From JAWVZS01 sp964507825 (GTDB lineage Archaea > Thermoproteota > Nitrososphaeria > Nitrososphaerales > Nitrosopumilaceae), in contig CAZDQM010000066.1 in assembly GCA_964507825.1 (NCBI GenBank), positions 1 to 64,000 of the forward strand: a DNA stretch of 64,000 nt. The letters are read 5' to 3'. The number at the start of each line of letters is the position of its first letter. The stretch's first letter is position 1. Below, piece by piece: positions 1 through 8,428 of the stretch. A program made the position numbers and the translations under genes. Below the pieces are notes generated by a model, which searched no databases, was not told the DNA's origin, and saw only the letters and a list, made by a program, of their open reading frames with translations.

Positions 1-424
1 AATCCGAGGAAGAACGCGCCTCGCCGAATTGGATGAGACGAGTACTTTGGGATTCGACTATCTCGTTCTGATAGGCATCGCTGAAGGAAATTTCAGATCG
101 ACTTTTTCTTTCGGCACGTGTAATACGAAATCACCAAACGAACTCGCGGTTTTGTAACTCGATGACCATGCAGTAACAAGATTTGTGTTATCGCCAACAA
201 CATCATCAGCAAACGTACTGGCTCTTAACATTTTGATGAGACGTTCACCATCGACTCCCTTCTTGACGAACTTTGTAGATTTCCATTTGTCGTTGTATTT
301 GGCGGCTGCATCTTTTTTCCATTCTTCGCTAGAGCCTATGGAAATAATCTTTAACAGTGTTATTTACTCCAGCCAATTCAGTTTCTCCCAGGTATAATTT
401 ACCCTGCTCATGATTCCTATTCAC
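1..424 (-). pseudogene. Frameshifted ADP-ribosyltransferase-like ORF, left edge
   Basis: On the minus strand, three reading frames can be joined into one plausible protein by two single-base shifts, near 331 and near 91-95. The pieces read GKLYLGETELAGVNNTVKDY, then EEWKKDAAAKYNDKW..., then SDAYQNEIVESQSTRLIQF running off the window edge. The middle part contains TAWSSSYKTASSFGDFVLHV followed by VPKEKV, which resembles the Ser-Thr-Ser strand and nearby region of phage- or toxin-type ADP-ribosyltransferases. The family call rests only on this pattern. The region lies immediately downstream of cobJ on the same strand and overlaps its last codons. It may be a decaying gene or reflect two sequencing indels. 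Confidence 0.4.
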
Positions 425-1214
425 TTGCACCGGGGTCAGAACCCACCTGCTCTAGATTGTATTTCGACTTGTAGCCCCTAGGATTAATCATTAGATCTTG
501 GTAGGTGTACGTGGATGAATTTCCTACTATTACCGTGCTAATCATGCCCAGCTTGTCCGAATAGCTCTCCATGTTTTCAAGATCCGTTAAAATTACACTC
601 TCTGATTCCCTGAACGCCCCCTTGATAATGGCCACGGGGGTGGACGGCTTTCTATACTTTAGAATTATTTTTCTTGTATCCTGCAGTTGGTGGATTCTTT
701 TTTTGCTAGACGGATTGTATATCACCATGACAAAATCGCCTAGGGCCGCGGCCTCGACGCGCTTGGTGATTATCTCCCACGGCACTAGCAGGTCGCTCAT
801 GCTCAAGACGGCAAAGTCCGTCATCAGCGGGGAGCCGATTATCGACGCGCATGAGTTCAGTGCGGAGACGCCGGGAATGACCTCTACTGGCAGGCCGTTT
901 TTTGGATCCCATCGGGCCGCTGCGAGGGTCTCGTATATCAGTCCGGCCATTCCATATATCCCCGGATCGCCGCTTGAAACAAGGGATACCGTCCTTCCAG
1001 ACTTTGCCAGATCAATGCATTGGCGGGCGCGCTCGACCTCCTGCGTCATTGCATATCGGTGAACCTCCTTTCCATCGATTAAATCGCCGACTAGGTTCAC
1101 GTAGGTCTCATATCCCACTATGGTATCACTCTCCTCAATCGCCTGCTTGGCCCGAAACGTCATGTGGTCGTGGTGTCCAGGCCCTACGCCGACGATGTAA
1201 AGCTTGCCCGTCAA
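417..1214 (-). CDS. cobJ: Precorrin-3B C17-methyltransferase (CobJ/CbiH)
   Basis: This SAM-dependent methyltransferase of corrin-ring synthesis methylates C17 and contracts the ring on the cobalamin pathway. The protein has the family's glycine-rich N-terminal loop (IVGVGPGHHDH, residues 7-17), the SSGDPGIYGMAG segment (80-91) that shapes the SAM site, and the conserved VIPGVSALN and FVMVIYNPSSKKR stretches. Its 265 aa length is normal for the single-domain enzyme. It has no cobalamin neighbour here; a second ring methyltransferase, CbiE, lies 20 kb away, so the pathway genes are scattered. Ammonia-oxidising archaea are known B12 makers, which fits. Confidence 0.95.
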   Translation of the reverse strand: MTGKLYIVGVGPGHHDHMTFRAKQAIEESDTIVGYETYVNLVGDLIDGKEVHRYAMTQEVERARQCIDLAKSGRTVSLVSSGDPGIYGMAGLIYETLAAARWDPKNGLPVEVIPGVSALNSCASIIGSPLMTDFAVLSMSDLLVPWEIITKRVEAAALGDFVMVIYNPSSKKRIHQLQDTRKIILKYRKPSTPVAIIKGAFRESESVILTDLENMESYSDKLGMISTVIVGNSSTYTYQDLMINPRGYKSKYNLEQVGSDPGASE

Positions 1215-1239
1215 CAGTTAACATTCCTCAAGAGATAAT

Positions 1240-2721
1240 TTATCCTTTAAGATTCTGAAATGGATCAATGAGTGGGCAGTTGATAACATGATCATCGTTC
1301 ATGGGCCTTGCCGTGCTTACTAGAACAAGATCGTCTGCGCGCGCATGATTAATGTCATCAACGGTCTCTAGCAGGCCGGCCTCCTCGCCGTTCCATTCCA
1401 CAAGGAAGACCCTCCACATCGGGGTGTACGTTTCATCACCTGGCGCCGCCGCCGCAATTCCAGGCTGGAATCCTAGCGAGCCGGGGCCTGCTAGGCCGTT
1501 TTTGAACCGGTACAGGTCAGCTACGGCGGGACTCGTTACCAATTCGGAGGATGTCGGCGTATATGTGACTCCCATGGCCCCTGCAGGACCCGATGGTGTG
1601 GAATCAGTCACGATGTAATAGATCGTCCGGCCGTCGGGTCCCCAAGCCCGGTGTGCAACAAAGGTTACGGTATCCTCCTCCTCATCGATCTCAAGAATCT
1701 GGCCCCCGTCATAAGGCGCATCATCAACGGCGTCCCCGTCGCGTATGGGCATTTGTCCGTCCGGCCAGATTATCTGCGGCGTGTTCAGGATAACTCCGGT
1801 CCTGTTAACCTCAATCCTGCCGTTTTTTTCAGCCTGCTCTATGTCATCTACAGAGTTCAATATGTCTGGGTTTTGCCCCAGCTTCCACGATATGTTTACG
1901 GCCTTTTTGAGGGCGCTGTATTCTTTGGGTTGTCCCGGGGTATCAGAAAGGACATCATCCTGGAATCCGTTCAGGCCGCCCCCCTTAATCCCGTTGGTAA
2001 AGAAATAGACTTCACCCAGAATCGATTCGGGGGCGTCCGACAGCGGGGGCGCGGTCTGCACAATCCACTCTTGTTTTTGCGAGATTTCATCCGCAAGGGA
2101 TCCGTCGCTAGAGTCCGTTATGATATAATGGAGCTGGCTCCCGTTGTACAAACCATTATGCATCGGGATTACGGTTGCCACGCGCGACTTGTAAAGATCT
2201 ACTGACGGCGGGTCCTCCCGTATCTCAATCGTCTTTGTTATGAATTCCAGTGCGCCGCCACGGATCCATCCGTCAACGCTGGCCGTGGCGGTGAACGTTT
2301 CAGGATGGGGGCTGTGCAACGCAAGGGCCGCACCAGTAAACTCGTAAGAGCCCGACGTGCCATCCGTGTCAATTATACTCAGTCCGTAAATCGTCTTGCC
2401 GTCAATGGTCCAAGTGGGCTGGCCCTTCTCCTCGTCGGCGTCGATCTCGTGCAAAATAAGGATCTGCACGTTCCTGTTAGCCGTATATGTCAAAGAGCCG
2501 TCATAAAGTATCCCCTTCTCAGGAGACAGTAACAGTGCAATCTGGTGGGTTTCATGGCCCTGGCCAGGATCCTGGGTAGAGACGAATGTTTCAGTAAAGT
2601 GTACCTTTTTTGTGGATTTTGCATCGGCTAGATCCTGCGGCAGGGTAATCGTCACAACTATACATACGATGGCAACAGATACTGCGATCATCATAAAAGA
2701 CTTGTTCAATGTGATTACCAT
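1240..2721 (-). CDS. Secreted protein with two DUF7482-like repeats
   Basis: The protein is 493 aa. Residues 9-28 are hydrophobic and followed by a charged, Ala-containing region, so it is a secreted or membrane-anchored envelope protein. The mature part carries two diverged copies of one unit. The first contains LHYIITDSSDGSLADEIS, the second IYYIVTDSTPSGPAGAMGV, each followed by a VA(T/D)-type segment, a FTNGIKG or FKNGLAG motif and a G(L/F)QxD/G-type stretch. This pattern matches a thaumarchaeal secreted family (DUF7482 type) of unknown function; the family assignment is from memory of the motif. The middle is rich in acidic residues, which may bind cations. It is probably monocistronic, with the cobJ start only 26 nt downstream of its stop. 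Confidence 0.65.
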   Translation of the reverse strand: MVITLNKSFMMIAVSVAIVCIVVTITLPQDLADAKSTKKVHFTETFVSTQDPGQGHETHQIALLLSPEKGILYDGSLTYTANRNVQILILHEIDADEEKGQPTWTIDGKTIYGLSIIDTDGTSGSYEFTGAALALHSPHPETFTATASVDGWIRGGALEFITKTIEIREDPPSVDLYKSRVATVIPMHNGLYNGSQLHYIITDSSDGSLADEISQKQEWIVQTAPPLSDAPESILGEVYFFTNGIKGGGLNGFQDDVLSDTPGQPKEYSALKKAVNISWKLGQNPDILNSVDDIEQAEKNGRIEVNRTGVILNTPQIIWPDGQMPIRDGDAVDDAPYDGGQILEIDEEEDTVTFVAHRAWGPDGRTIYYIVTDSTPSGPAGAMGVTYTPTSSELVTSPAVADLYRFKNGLAGPGSLGFQPGIAAAAPGDETYTPMWRVFLVEWNGEEAGLLETVDDINHARADDLVLVSTARPMNDDHVINCPLIDPFQNLKG

Positions 2722-2749
2722 CGGCGATTAAAATAAAACCTTTTTCCAA

Positions 2750-4153
2750 CTAGTTTACACGGGCAAGCTTGAATTCATCATGAATAGCCCGCACCGCGGT
2801 TTTTGCATCATGATCTCTGACGGCAAATGCAAGGTTCAGCTCAGAAGACCCCTGCGTAATCATCACCACGTTTAGCTTTTTGTCTGCGATGGAACCAAAG
2901 ACCTTCGAGGCCACCCCCGCAGTCCCCCTCATGCCCGCGCCAATCAGGGCAACGATTGCAATGTCCGATGTGACCTCGAGTTTCTTGATTATTTTTCCTA
3001 GGTGCTCCATCTCCAATGCGTTGACGGCGCGATCCATGTCCGTCTTTTTGACCACTATTGTTATGCTGGATTCGGACGGATTTTGCGATATCATCATCAC
3101 GTTTATTCCCGCCCTTGCAAGCGTCACAAAGATCTTTGCGGCCGTTCCTGGCGAGCCGACCATGCTGCCGCCCCTCACGTCAATGAGACTGTTGTGTGGG
3201 ATCATGCTGACGCATTTTACGGTTTTTTTAGTCGATGCCTCCGGGGTGGCAGTCACCAGCGTCCCCGCGTGTTTTGTATTAAACGTATTTCTAATGCGCA
3301 TGGGAATCTTTTTGGCAAGTAGCGGCTCGAATGTTCTAGGATGGATTTGCTTTGCCCCAAAGAGCGCCATTTCGACTGCCTCCGTATAGGAGACCTCCCT
3401 GAGTACCTTTGCGTCCCCGACAATCTTTGGATCCGCGGTCATCAGGCCGTCAACGTCGCTCATAAGCCAGATCTCGTCGGCCTTTATACAGGAACCGATG
3501 GTCGTGGCAGTATAGTCAGAGCCCCCCCTGCCGAATGTGGTTACGTGCCCGTGCTGATCCGCCCCGGCAAACCCGCCTATCACAGGAATGGATTTCTTGC
3601 CCAGTATCTCCTCGACGTTCTTTGATACTCGTAATCGCGTCGTGTCCATGAGCGGCTTTGACTCGCCAAAGTTCGAGTCAGTGACAATTCCTATCTCCTT
3701 TCCCGTAAACGGTAATGACTTGGTCCCCAGATCCCTGGCCGCGGCAGAGACGATCTTTACGGACATCCGCTCCCCAAACGACATAAGGTGGTCAAGCGAA
3801 CGCGGCGTAATCTCGCCCAAAAGCGACAGCCCGTCGATCAGGGATTTGAACTCATCAAAGTCCTGTTCCAGATCCCGGAGGAGTTTCTTTCTCAGGGCCG
3901 CCTTTTTTACGGATTTTGTCGCGGTCCTTTTGTGGTTGGTTATAATCTTGGCGGCGGTCCTGCGGGCGCCGTCCTTTTTTTCCCCTTTAATCAGAGAAGA
4001 GATCTCAATTAGTCCGTCGGTCGTCCCGTCTATGGCAGAACATACGCAGACCACCTGGTTGGATTTTGACGTCGCCTTGAGAAAGGCGGCGGCGGCCCTG
4101 ATGCTGTCTGCCGAGGCAATCGACGTTCCACCAAACTTTACAACTAGACGCAA
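2750..4153 (-). CDS. lysC: Aspartate kinase
   Basis: Aspartate kinase phosphorylates aspartate as the first step toward threonine, methionine and lysine. The chosen TTG start gives MRLVVKFGGTS, placing the KFGGTS nucleotide-binding motif at residues 6-11 as is usual. An ATG 45 nt upstream would put the start inside pcn and is less likely. The kinase domain continues through GGFAGADQHGHVTTFGRGGS (ATP and aspartate binding) and FGAKQIHPRTFEP. Two ACT domains follow (about residues 310-390 and 395-465), so feedback control by an amino acid end product is likely. The gene follows pcn on the same strand with a 34-nt gap. Confidence 0.93.
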   Translation of the reverse strand: MRLVVKFGGTSIASADSIRAAAAFLKATSKSNQVVCVCSAIDGTTDGLIEISSLIKGEKKDGARRTAAKIITNHKRTATKSVKKAALRKKLLRDLEQDFDEFKSLIDGLSLLGEITPRSLDHLMSFGERMSVKIVSAAARDLGTKSLPFTGKEIGIVTDSNFGESKPLMDTTRLRVSKNVEEILGKKSIPVIGGFAGADQHGHVTTFGRGGSDYTATTIGSCIKADEIWLMSDVDGLMTADPKIVGDAKVLREVSYTEAVEMALFGAKQIHPRTFEPLLAKKIPMRIRNTFNTKHAGTLVTATPEASTKKTVKCVSMIPHNSLIDVRGGSMVGSPGTAAKIFVTLARAGINVMMISQNPSESSITIVVKKTDMDRAVNALEMEHLGKIIKKLEVTSDIAIVALIGAGMRGTAGVASKVFGSIADKKLNVVMITQGSSELNLAFAVRDHDAKTAVRAIHDEFKLARVN

Positions 4154-4187
4154 CCTAGTATAACCCGGATTATTATCCTTAAATGCT

Positions 4188-4934
4188 TTAACCTTCAACG
4201 CGCGGGGCTAGATAAAAGTGGATTCTGCCCACGTTGGCCACCTTAAACTCGATCCGCAACGGTTTTGCGCCAGAATACTCGCATGTTATTGATCCCGCCT
4301 TGTTTCCCACCGCCTTGACCACGGGGTTGAGATATTCGAGGCTGTAGGTTCCCGTGCTGTTTTCCTTGCAGGTCAGCTCCTCTAGTTCCTCCATCTCCGA
4401 GTCAAGCTCTATGGCAACCTCGCCCGTGTCACCCTTTCCAGAGAACTGGACCTTTGACTCCTCGCTGTCTATAGTCAAATAGTCTGAAACAACCTGCACG
4501 TCCCCTAGGATCTTGTCAAACTGCGTGGATGTCAGAACAATCTTGGACTCATACGGTATCTTTGGAAGCGGAGTGTCGGTTGCAGAGCCCTCGATCAGGC
4601 GGATCTTGTATTTTTTGTTCTTGCCGATGGTTACCAGCAGCATGTTCTCATCAGAGATGCTGATTTCAATGGCGTCCTTTTTGTCTGCGCGCTTTATCAG
4701 CTTGGAAAATTCATCGATTCTTACGCCAAACTTGATGTCGCTGTCACAGTCATATTTTTCAAAGGCCGAGTTCGGCCATGATATATCAATTAGTGCCACG
4801 TGTGACGGATCCATTCCTCTGAAGGTGATTCCCTCTGTAGTGGCAACGAAGGTGGCCTCCTCTACTAGCGTAGAGATTGCAGATATGATAGCTTTGAGAT
4901 CATCAGATCCGCTGGTTTTAGCTGAAAACACCAA
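4188..4934 (-). CDS. pcn: DNA polymerase sliding clamp (PCNA)
   Basis: This is the ring-forming processivity clamp that tethers polymerase D or B, FEN1, ligase and RFC clients to DNA. Its 248 aa length is exact for the family, with the typical N-terminal helix and FRGMDPSHVALIDI segment and a C-terminal VGRIHFYLAPRVEG strand. The start is TTG (or GTG three bases later), as the protein alignment of the family would predict. A TATA-like TTTTAA sequence lies about 27-33 nt upstream (near 4961-4967), suggesting a leaderless transcript. It follows rpoL and tfs in the same direction but with a 103-nt gap, and it precedes lysC. Confidence 0.97.
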   Translation of the reverse strand: MVFSAKTSGSDDLKAIISAISTLVEEATFVATTEGITFRGMDPSHVALIDISWPNSAFEKYDCDSDIKFGVRIDEFSKLIKRADKKDAIEISISDENMLLVTIGKNKKYKIRLIEGSATDTPLPKIPYESKIVLTSTQFDKILGDVQVVSDYLTIDSEESKVQFSGKGDTGEVAIELDSEMEELEELTCKENSTGTYSLEYLNPVVKAVGNKAGSITCEYSGAKPLRIEFKVANVGRIHFYLAPRVEG

Positions 4935-5037
4935 GTTACTATATGCTCATGCATTGGGCGTTAAAAGTCTAATCTTGTTGTCATTTCACGCTCAGGAATA
5001 TCATGCGATCCGGGAATCACGTATCCGGCGTTAAAAA

Positions 5038-5349
5038 TTAATCATAGTTCCGCCACGTATGGCCGCATTTGATGCACCGGTAAAACTGCGTAGTCGCCTC
5101 ATCAGCGCTCCTAGTCTGCAACATCCACCATACAGCTTTATTATGACCGCACTTTCCACAGTCAATCTTTATTGTCGGAAGCTCTTCTTTGGCCTCGGTC
5201 TCATCTAATACGTTGAATTCCGAGTCTGTAGAATCTTCCATGACCGGTTTTTTGACGACATCCTCACCTTCGATCATGCCGCACTTTGGACACCGTAATC
5301 CAGAGTCACTTTTTCGTAGTCGAACTTCGCATGACTGACAGAATTTCAT
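5038..5349 (-). CDS. tfs: Transcription elongation/cleavage factor TFS
   Basis: TFS is the archaeal homologue of TFIIS and Rpb9. It rescues backtracked RNA polymerase by stimulating cleavage of the nascent RNA. The N-terminal zinc ribbon uses CxxC pairs at residues 4/7 and 21/24. The C-terminal ribbon has DCGKCGH and RCIKCGHTW with the catalytic Asp-Glu pair in RSADEATTQF. At 103 aa it is a complete TFS. It starts directly after the rpoL stop codon (5349/5350), so the two RNA polymerase-related genes form an operon. Confidence 0.95.
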   Translation of the reverse strand: MKFCQSCEVRLRKSDSGLRCPKCGMIEGEDVVKKPVMEDSTDSEFNVLDETEAKEELPTIKIDCGKCGHNKAVWWMLQTRSADEATTQFYRCIKCGHTWRNYD

Positions 5350-5628
5350 CTAGCCTACCCGAATATTTGAGTTGAATAATTTTTCCAGATCCTCGGCCTG
5401 TTTTATGGCAAAATCAGATGCCTTGGAGATTTCCCGCATAGGGTTGCTTTTTGTGCTTATCTTCATCCAACACTCGTTAGTCAGTGGATGTTTTACAATA
5501 ACCCCGGCAAAGTCCGTCTTGGGTTCCTTGAGAAGCTCGTGTTGAACTATGTAAAGAGTACCAATATCCGATTGAGTGATGGACAGATTGACCTGGTTCT
5601 TTGAGATATCAATCACTTCAGCGTGCAT
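5350..5628 (-). CDS. rpoL: DNA-directed RNA polymerase subunit Rpo11 (RpoL)
   Basis: This small RNA polymerase subunit pairs with Rpo3 to form the assembly platform, equivalent to Rpb11 and the alpha-subunit dimerisation domain. Typical segments are the N-terminal strand MHAEVIDISKNQVNLSI, TLYIVQHELL, GVIVKHPLTNECWMKI and the C-terminal amphipathic helix. I prefer the ATG giving MHAEVI, because the family normally begins there; an ATG 21 nt upstream is possible. Where most archaeal proteins have a DHT(L/F) stretch, this one has SDIGTLYIV. It is cotranscribed with tfs, whose ATG abuts its stop. Confidence 0.9.
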   Translation of the reverse strand: MHAEVIDISKNQVNLSITQSDIGTLYIVQHELLKEPKTDFAGVIVKHPLTNECWMKISTKSNPMREISKASDFAIKQAEDLEKLFNSNIRVG

Positions 5629-5763
5629 GTAGTCCAAAAGGGTATCCAATATGGATATAAATCATCCCACGAGCTTGCGCGCCCTAGGAGTCTCGAATGA
5701 TATAACGGGTGCGAAAGGTGCGGCATACATAAAATATGGGGCGTGTGATCCACCTGTTGTAAC

Positions 5764-6300
5764 ATGGGAGAAAACCAGATAGGCGACATGGAGTTGATCA
5801 GTTCCAAGGAAGTATATTCGGAGGACGATACCGTCACCATCAACGCAAGATTTGCAGTGCAGGGAAGCATTCGCGAGGCATTCAATGAGAAGAACTGGAC
5901 CGATGCCTACAACAAGAATGACAACCTGTTCAAGCTCAAGTACAAGGTAAAGCTGACCTCAGGCGGGTTTATGAAGAAGGATCTCGGCACAACGATCGAC
6001 TCGTACAGAAAGGCATCCATCTTTTGGACTAGGAATCCAAAGCTGGTCAACCCAATGAAGGAGAAGAGGGTCTGGGTTCAGGTGGCCAAGAATTTTGTTC
6101 CATATATCAGGCTGACAGAGGAGGAGGTACAACAGGAATTATTTGATTTTGATGAGGAGTTCAAGTTCAAGGCATCGGAGTTGGGAAAAGGCAGGCACAA
6201 GATCGGCGCGGAGGCCTCCGTATCATGGCAAAAACATGAATATACAGATGCAGATAGCGCAAAAAACTCCGCAGGGCAGATCGAGATTACAATCAATTAG
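5764..6300 (+). CDS. Conserved hypothetical beta-rich protein
   Basis: I do not recognise this 178-aa protein. It has no signal peptide or membrane segment. Alternating hydrophobic strands (VTINARFAVQGS, FKLKYKVKLTSGGFM, RVWVQVAKNFVPY, HKIGAEASVSWQKHEY) suggest a beta-sandwich, perhaps an Ig-like fold. An acidic stretch (LTEEEVQQELFDFDEEFKF) sits at about residues 115-140. The gene diverges from rpoL across 135 nt and is followed by two tiny genes on the same strand (29-nt and 12-nt gaps), so the three probably form one transcript. A function cannot be given. Confidence 0.6.
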   Translation: MGENQIGDMELISSKEVYSEDDTVTINARFAVQGSIREAFNEKNWTDAYNKNDNLFKLKYKVKLTSGGFMKKDLGTTIDSYRKASIFWTRNPKLVNPMKEKRVWVQVAKNFVPYIRLTEEEVQQELFDFDEEFKFKASELGKGRHKIGAEASVSWQKHEYTDADSAKNSAGQIEITIN

Positions 6301-6329
6301 GATATAAGGAGCATCAGCGACGGCAAATC

Positions 6330-6482
6330 GTGGCAAAATATGACGGCCTTTTGGGGCAGCCCGTACTAGAGGTAGAAGAGCCCGACAAGGAGGGCGGAAT
6401 TACAATCATCTTCAAGGACAACAGGTTTATGTTCATAAAGGCGAATAATGGTAAAATTGAAACCATTTCAATACCAGAGTAG
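6330..6482 (+). CDS. Small hypothetical protein, tandem paralogue 1
   Basis: This GTG-started ORF encodes 50 aa. It reads as alternating strands with acidic turns: YDGLLGQPVLEVEEPDKEG, then ITIIFKDNRFMFIKANNGK, ending in ETISIPE. It resembles the next gene in length, spacing of strands and wording (LxxxxEVEExD... versus IELVKVKEGDGE; IFKDNRFMFIKANNGKIET versus TFQENKSIKITIEDGNL). The two look like diverged tandem copies of a small beta-fold protein. It has no ATG in frame at its start; GTG fits the spacing after the upstream gene. Confidence 0.5.
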   Translation: MAKYDGLLGQPVLEVEEPDKEGGITIIFKDNRFMFIKANNGKIETISIPE

Positions 6483-6494
6483 GGGAATGTAATA

Positions 6495-6641
6495 ATGGGA
6501 AAGTTTGATCCAATAAAGATGATAGAGCTTGTAAAGGTAAAAGAGGGTGACGGAGAGCTTGTCTTGACGTTCCAAGAGAACAAGTCTATCAAGATAACCA
6601 TCGAGGATGGTAATCTGGTCTCAGAGGTAGTTCAGGACTGA
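6495..6641 (+). CDS. Small hypothetical protein, tandem paralogue 2
   Basis: This ATG-started ORF encodes 48 aa (MGKFDPIKMIELVKVKEG ... EDGNLVSEVVQD). It sits 12 nt after the preceding small gene and shares its pattern of three to four short strands with a lysine-rich middle. Its last 10 nt overlap the stop of the phosphatase gene coming from the other strand. No domain is recognised. The conserved pairing with its neighbour is the best evidence that both are real genes. Confidence 0.5.
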   Translation: MGKFDPIKMIELVKVKEGDGELVLTFQENKSIKITIEDGNLVSEVVQD

Positions 6642-7132
6642 TTCCTCACGTGCTTTTCATATAATGATATGACGGTTTCTTGGACCTGGGACTGGATGGA
6701 GCCATGCCGTTGCCTGCGGATCTTTTCAACAGCATCGAGGCCCGAGTACCCCATGTACCTTACATGGTAACAGGCAAGAATCGTGCCTGCGCGGCCTAGT
6801 CCCGCGGCGCAGTGCACCATGACCGGTTTCTTTTCTCGGATTTGGTCATGAATGAACTCTGTTGCCGAATCAATCTCGTCTATACCGGGGGCGCCCATGT
6901 CCGGTGTCGGAACGTGAAGGTAGTCAATTCGCCGCGTCCAGTCTTCTGGCAATGCATCCTCAGTCATGGTAACAATTGACGACACGCCCTGTTTGAGGAT
7001 CCACTCGAATTCATCATGCGACATGGGCATGCCGGAACCGGCCAGCTCTTCATCTATAACCCAGGAAAAGTTTGTCGGTTTTTTCGTAATTTTGCCGTGA
7101 ACCTTTCTCCCAAGGTTTCCAATCCTGCTCAT
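6632..7132 (-). CDS. Dual-specificity/tyrosine-type protein phosphatase
   Basis: This is a 166-aa cysteine phosphatase. The P-loop HCAAGLGRAGT (about residues 118-128) has the catalytic Cys and Arg of the CX5R signature, and the aspartate of PTPDMGAP upstream is the likely general acid. The compact size and the C-terminal RQRHGSIQSQVQE segment fit archaeal dual-specificity phosphatases, also found as PTEN/cdc14-like proteins. It probably removes phosphate from Ser/Thr/Tyr of proteins; phosphoinositide or RNA 5'-end substrates cannot be excluded. The gene is convergent with the small tandem paralogues. Confidence 0.88.
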   Translation of the reverse strand: MSRIGNLGRKVHGKITKKPTNFSWVIDEELAGSGMPMSHDEFEWILKQGVSSIVTMTEDALPEDWTRRIDYLHVPTPDMGAPGIDEIDSATEFIHDQIREKKPVMVHCAAGLGRAGTILACYHVRYMGYSGLDAVEKIRRQRHGSIQSQVQETVISLYEKHVRNQS

Positions 7133-7202
7133 GATTATAGTGGCGCGTGGCCGCTATTTTTAGCATTCCACATACGGAAAACACCCGCATCGGATCTGTC
7201 GC

Positions 7203-7859
7203 TTACGTCGTAATCCCGACGGCCCTTACCGGCGAGCCGGAGGCCCCCCGTAGTTTCAACGGCAGGACGATCAGGGAGAATTCAGTCTCGTTGATTTTTT
7301 CTAGGTTTGAAAGATTCTCCACGATTAGTATGTCGTTTTGTGAAAGAATGTTATGTGATGTAAATTTTTTATCCCTTCCAGGATCGATGCTAGGCGAATC
7401 GATGCCCACCAGGTTGATTTTTTTTGATGCTAGGTACAGGGCCGCGTCCCCTGACAGTCCGGGATTGCACGTGAAATAGTTTTTTTGACGGAGGTTTTTC
7501 TGCCAGCCAGTATAAAAAATCACAGAGTCCCCTCCAGATATCATTCCATGTTCGCGCTCAAATGATATAATGTCGGATTTGGTGATTTTTTGTTCCGGTT
7601 TTTTTCGAACCTTGACCAAGGTTGCATTCGTTATCAGGCGCCCAATGGGAATCTGGTCTATGGTCTTTCCGTCCCGTGCAAAATGATACGGGGCGTCAAT
7701 GTGTGTACCCGAGTGCGTGCTCATGAAAAACAGTTCTAGGTTATAGCCGTCTTGTTTTAGATCGGACCAGTTGAGAAACAGTGGCGCAGGCGAGCCGGGA
7801 AAATTTGGCAGTTTTTCAGATATCGGCAGCGTAAGGTCTACAAGCACACCTGAAATCAT
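7203..7859 (-). CDS. Cyclase family protein (kynurenine formamidase-like)
   Basis: This 218-aa metal-dependent hydrolase belongs to the putative cyclase/KynB family. The signature STHSGTHIDAPYHF (about residues 48-61) supplies the metal-binding His and Asp residues, and GDSVIFYTGW, NPGLSGDAALYL and GIDSPSIDPG match later family motifs. Members hydrolyse N-formylkynurenine or open other amide and lactone bonds. No tryptophan-degradation genes are nearby, so the substrate is open. Upstream of the start is an AT-rich stretch with TTAATTATT that could hold the promoter. Confidence 0.85.
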   Translation of the reverse strand: MISGVLVDLTLPISEKLPNFPGSPAPLFLNWSDLKQDGYNLELFFMSTHSGTHIDAPYHFARDGKTIDQIPIGRLITNATLVKVRKKPEQKITKSDIISFEREHGMISGGDSVIFYTGWQKNLRQKNYFTCNPGLSGDAALYLASKKINLVGIDSPSIDPGRDKKFTSHNILSQNDILIVENLSNLEKINETEFSLIVLPLKLRGASGSPVRAVGITT

Positions 7860-8201
7860 GCAGGTCCCGTTAATTATTTTTTTAACATATTATTTTCATG
7901 GTTTAGTAATTCGAGTATGGTAAATGGTATGTTACGTGCCAGAGGAAGAAGAGAAAACATTCTCAGGCCGTCTTTAATCAGGGCAGGACGATATTCAGAC
8001 TAGAATTTGAATGACAATCACACCCAAATCCAGCTTTTCCCACCCCGAGATGCCCGGTTCACCAGGGTAGGATTTCCGGCTTGCGCCGTCAAGTACCGCA
8101 ACACCATCTAGCCGCACAGTTCCCCGACATGATAAGTAGCGTCAGGCGCCATGCACGTTTTGCATTTCCAGAACGATATGATATCCGGCATGTATGGGAA
8201 T
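7860..8201. other. Intergenic stretch without a supported gene
   Basis: About 340 nt between the cyclase gene and the accessory island. The first 60 nt are AT-rich and probably hold the cyclase promoter. The rest has only very short reading frames (the longest I traced is a 28-codon ORF from ATG 7917) with no family resemblance. No tRNA, repeat array or terminator hairpin stood out. Confidence 0.4.
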
Positions 8202-8318
8202 TCATGCCGAACCGGGGATTATATCGACAAGCATACTAATCATATAATTTCCTCCCCTAGGGGCAGGCTTTTGCACGACGCGTTTGGCGCCGCAAGACTC
8301 GCACGTCTCACTTGACAT
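8202..8318 (-). CDS. Tiny zinc-ribbon-like ORF at island edge
   Basis: This 38-codon ORF starts MSSETCESCGAKRVVQKP with a CxxC pair and ends in MISMLVDIIPGSA. A TATA-like CTTAAAGGC lies roughly 30 nt upstream of the ATG, which would suit a leaderless gene. Its 3' part coincides with the left 31-bp inverted repeat. The matching repeat beyond the NYN gene could also be read as MISILVDIIPAE on the other strand. It may therefore be a truncated gene end rather than a working protein. Confidence 0.3.
   Translation of the reverse strand: MSSETCESCGAKRVVQKPAPRGGNYMISMLVDIIPGSA
8213..8243 (+). repeat. Left 31-bp inverted repeat of NYN island
   Basis: This 31-bp sequence (begins CGGGGATTATATCGACAAGC) is the reverse complement of 9368-9398 with two mismatches. 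The two copies bracket the NYN-domain gene and its upstream block. Confidence 0.75.
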
Positions 8319-8428
8319 CGTATGTAGTGTGGTGTGGTGCCTTTAAGCCCCATGCGTCACGGGCTACGACAAGCCGTGACGGGGAGCTGCACGGATGAGT
8401 ATATACTCTACCAATACGCGCCCGGATT

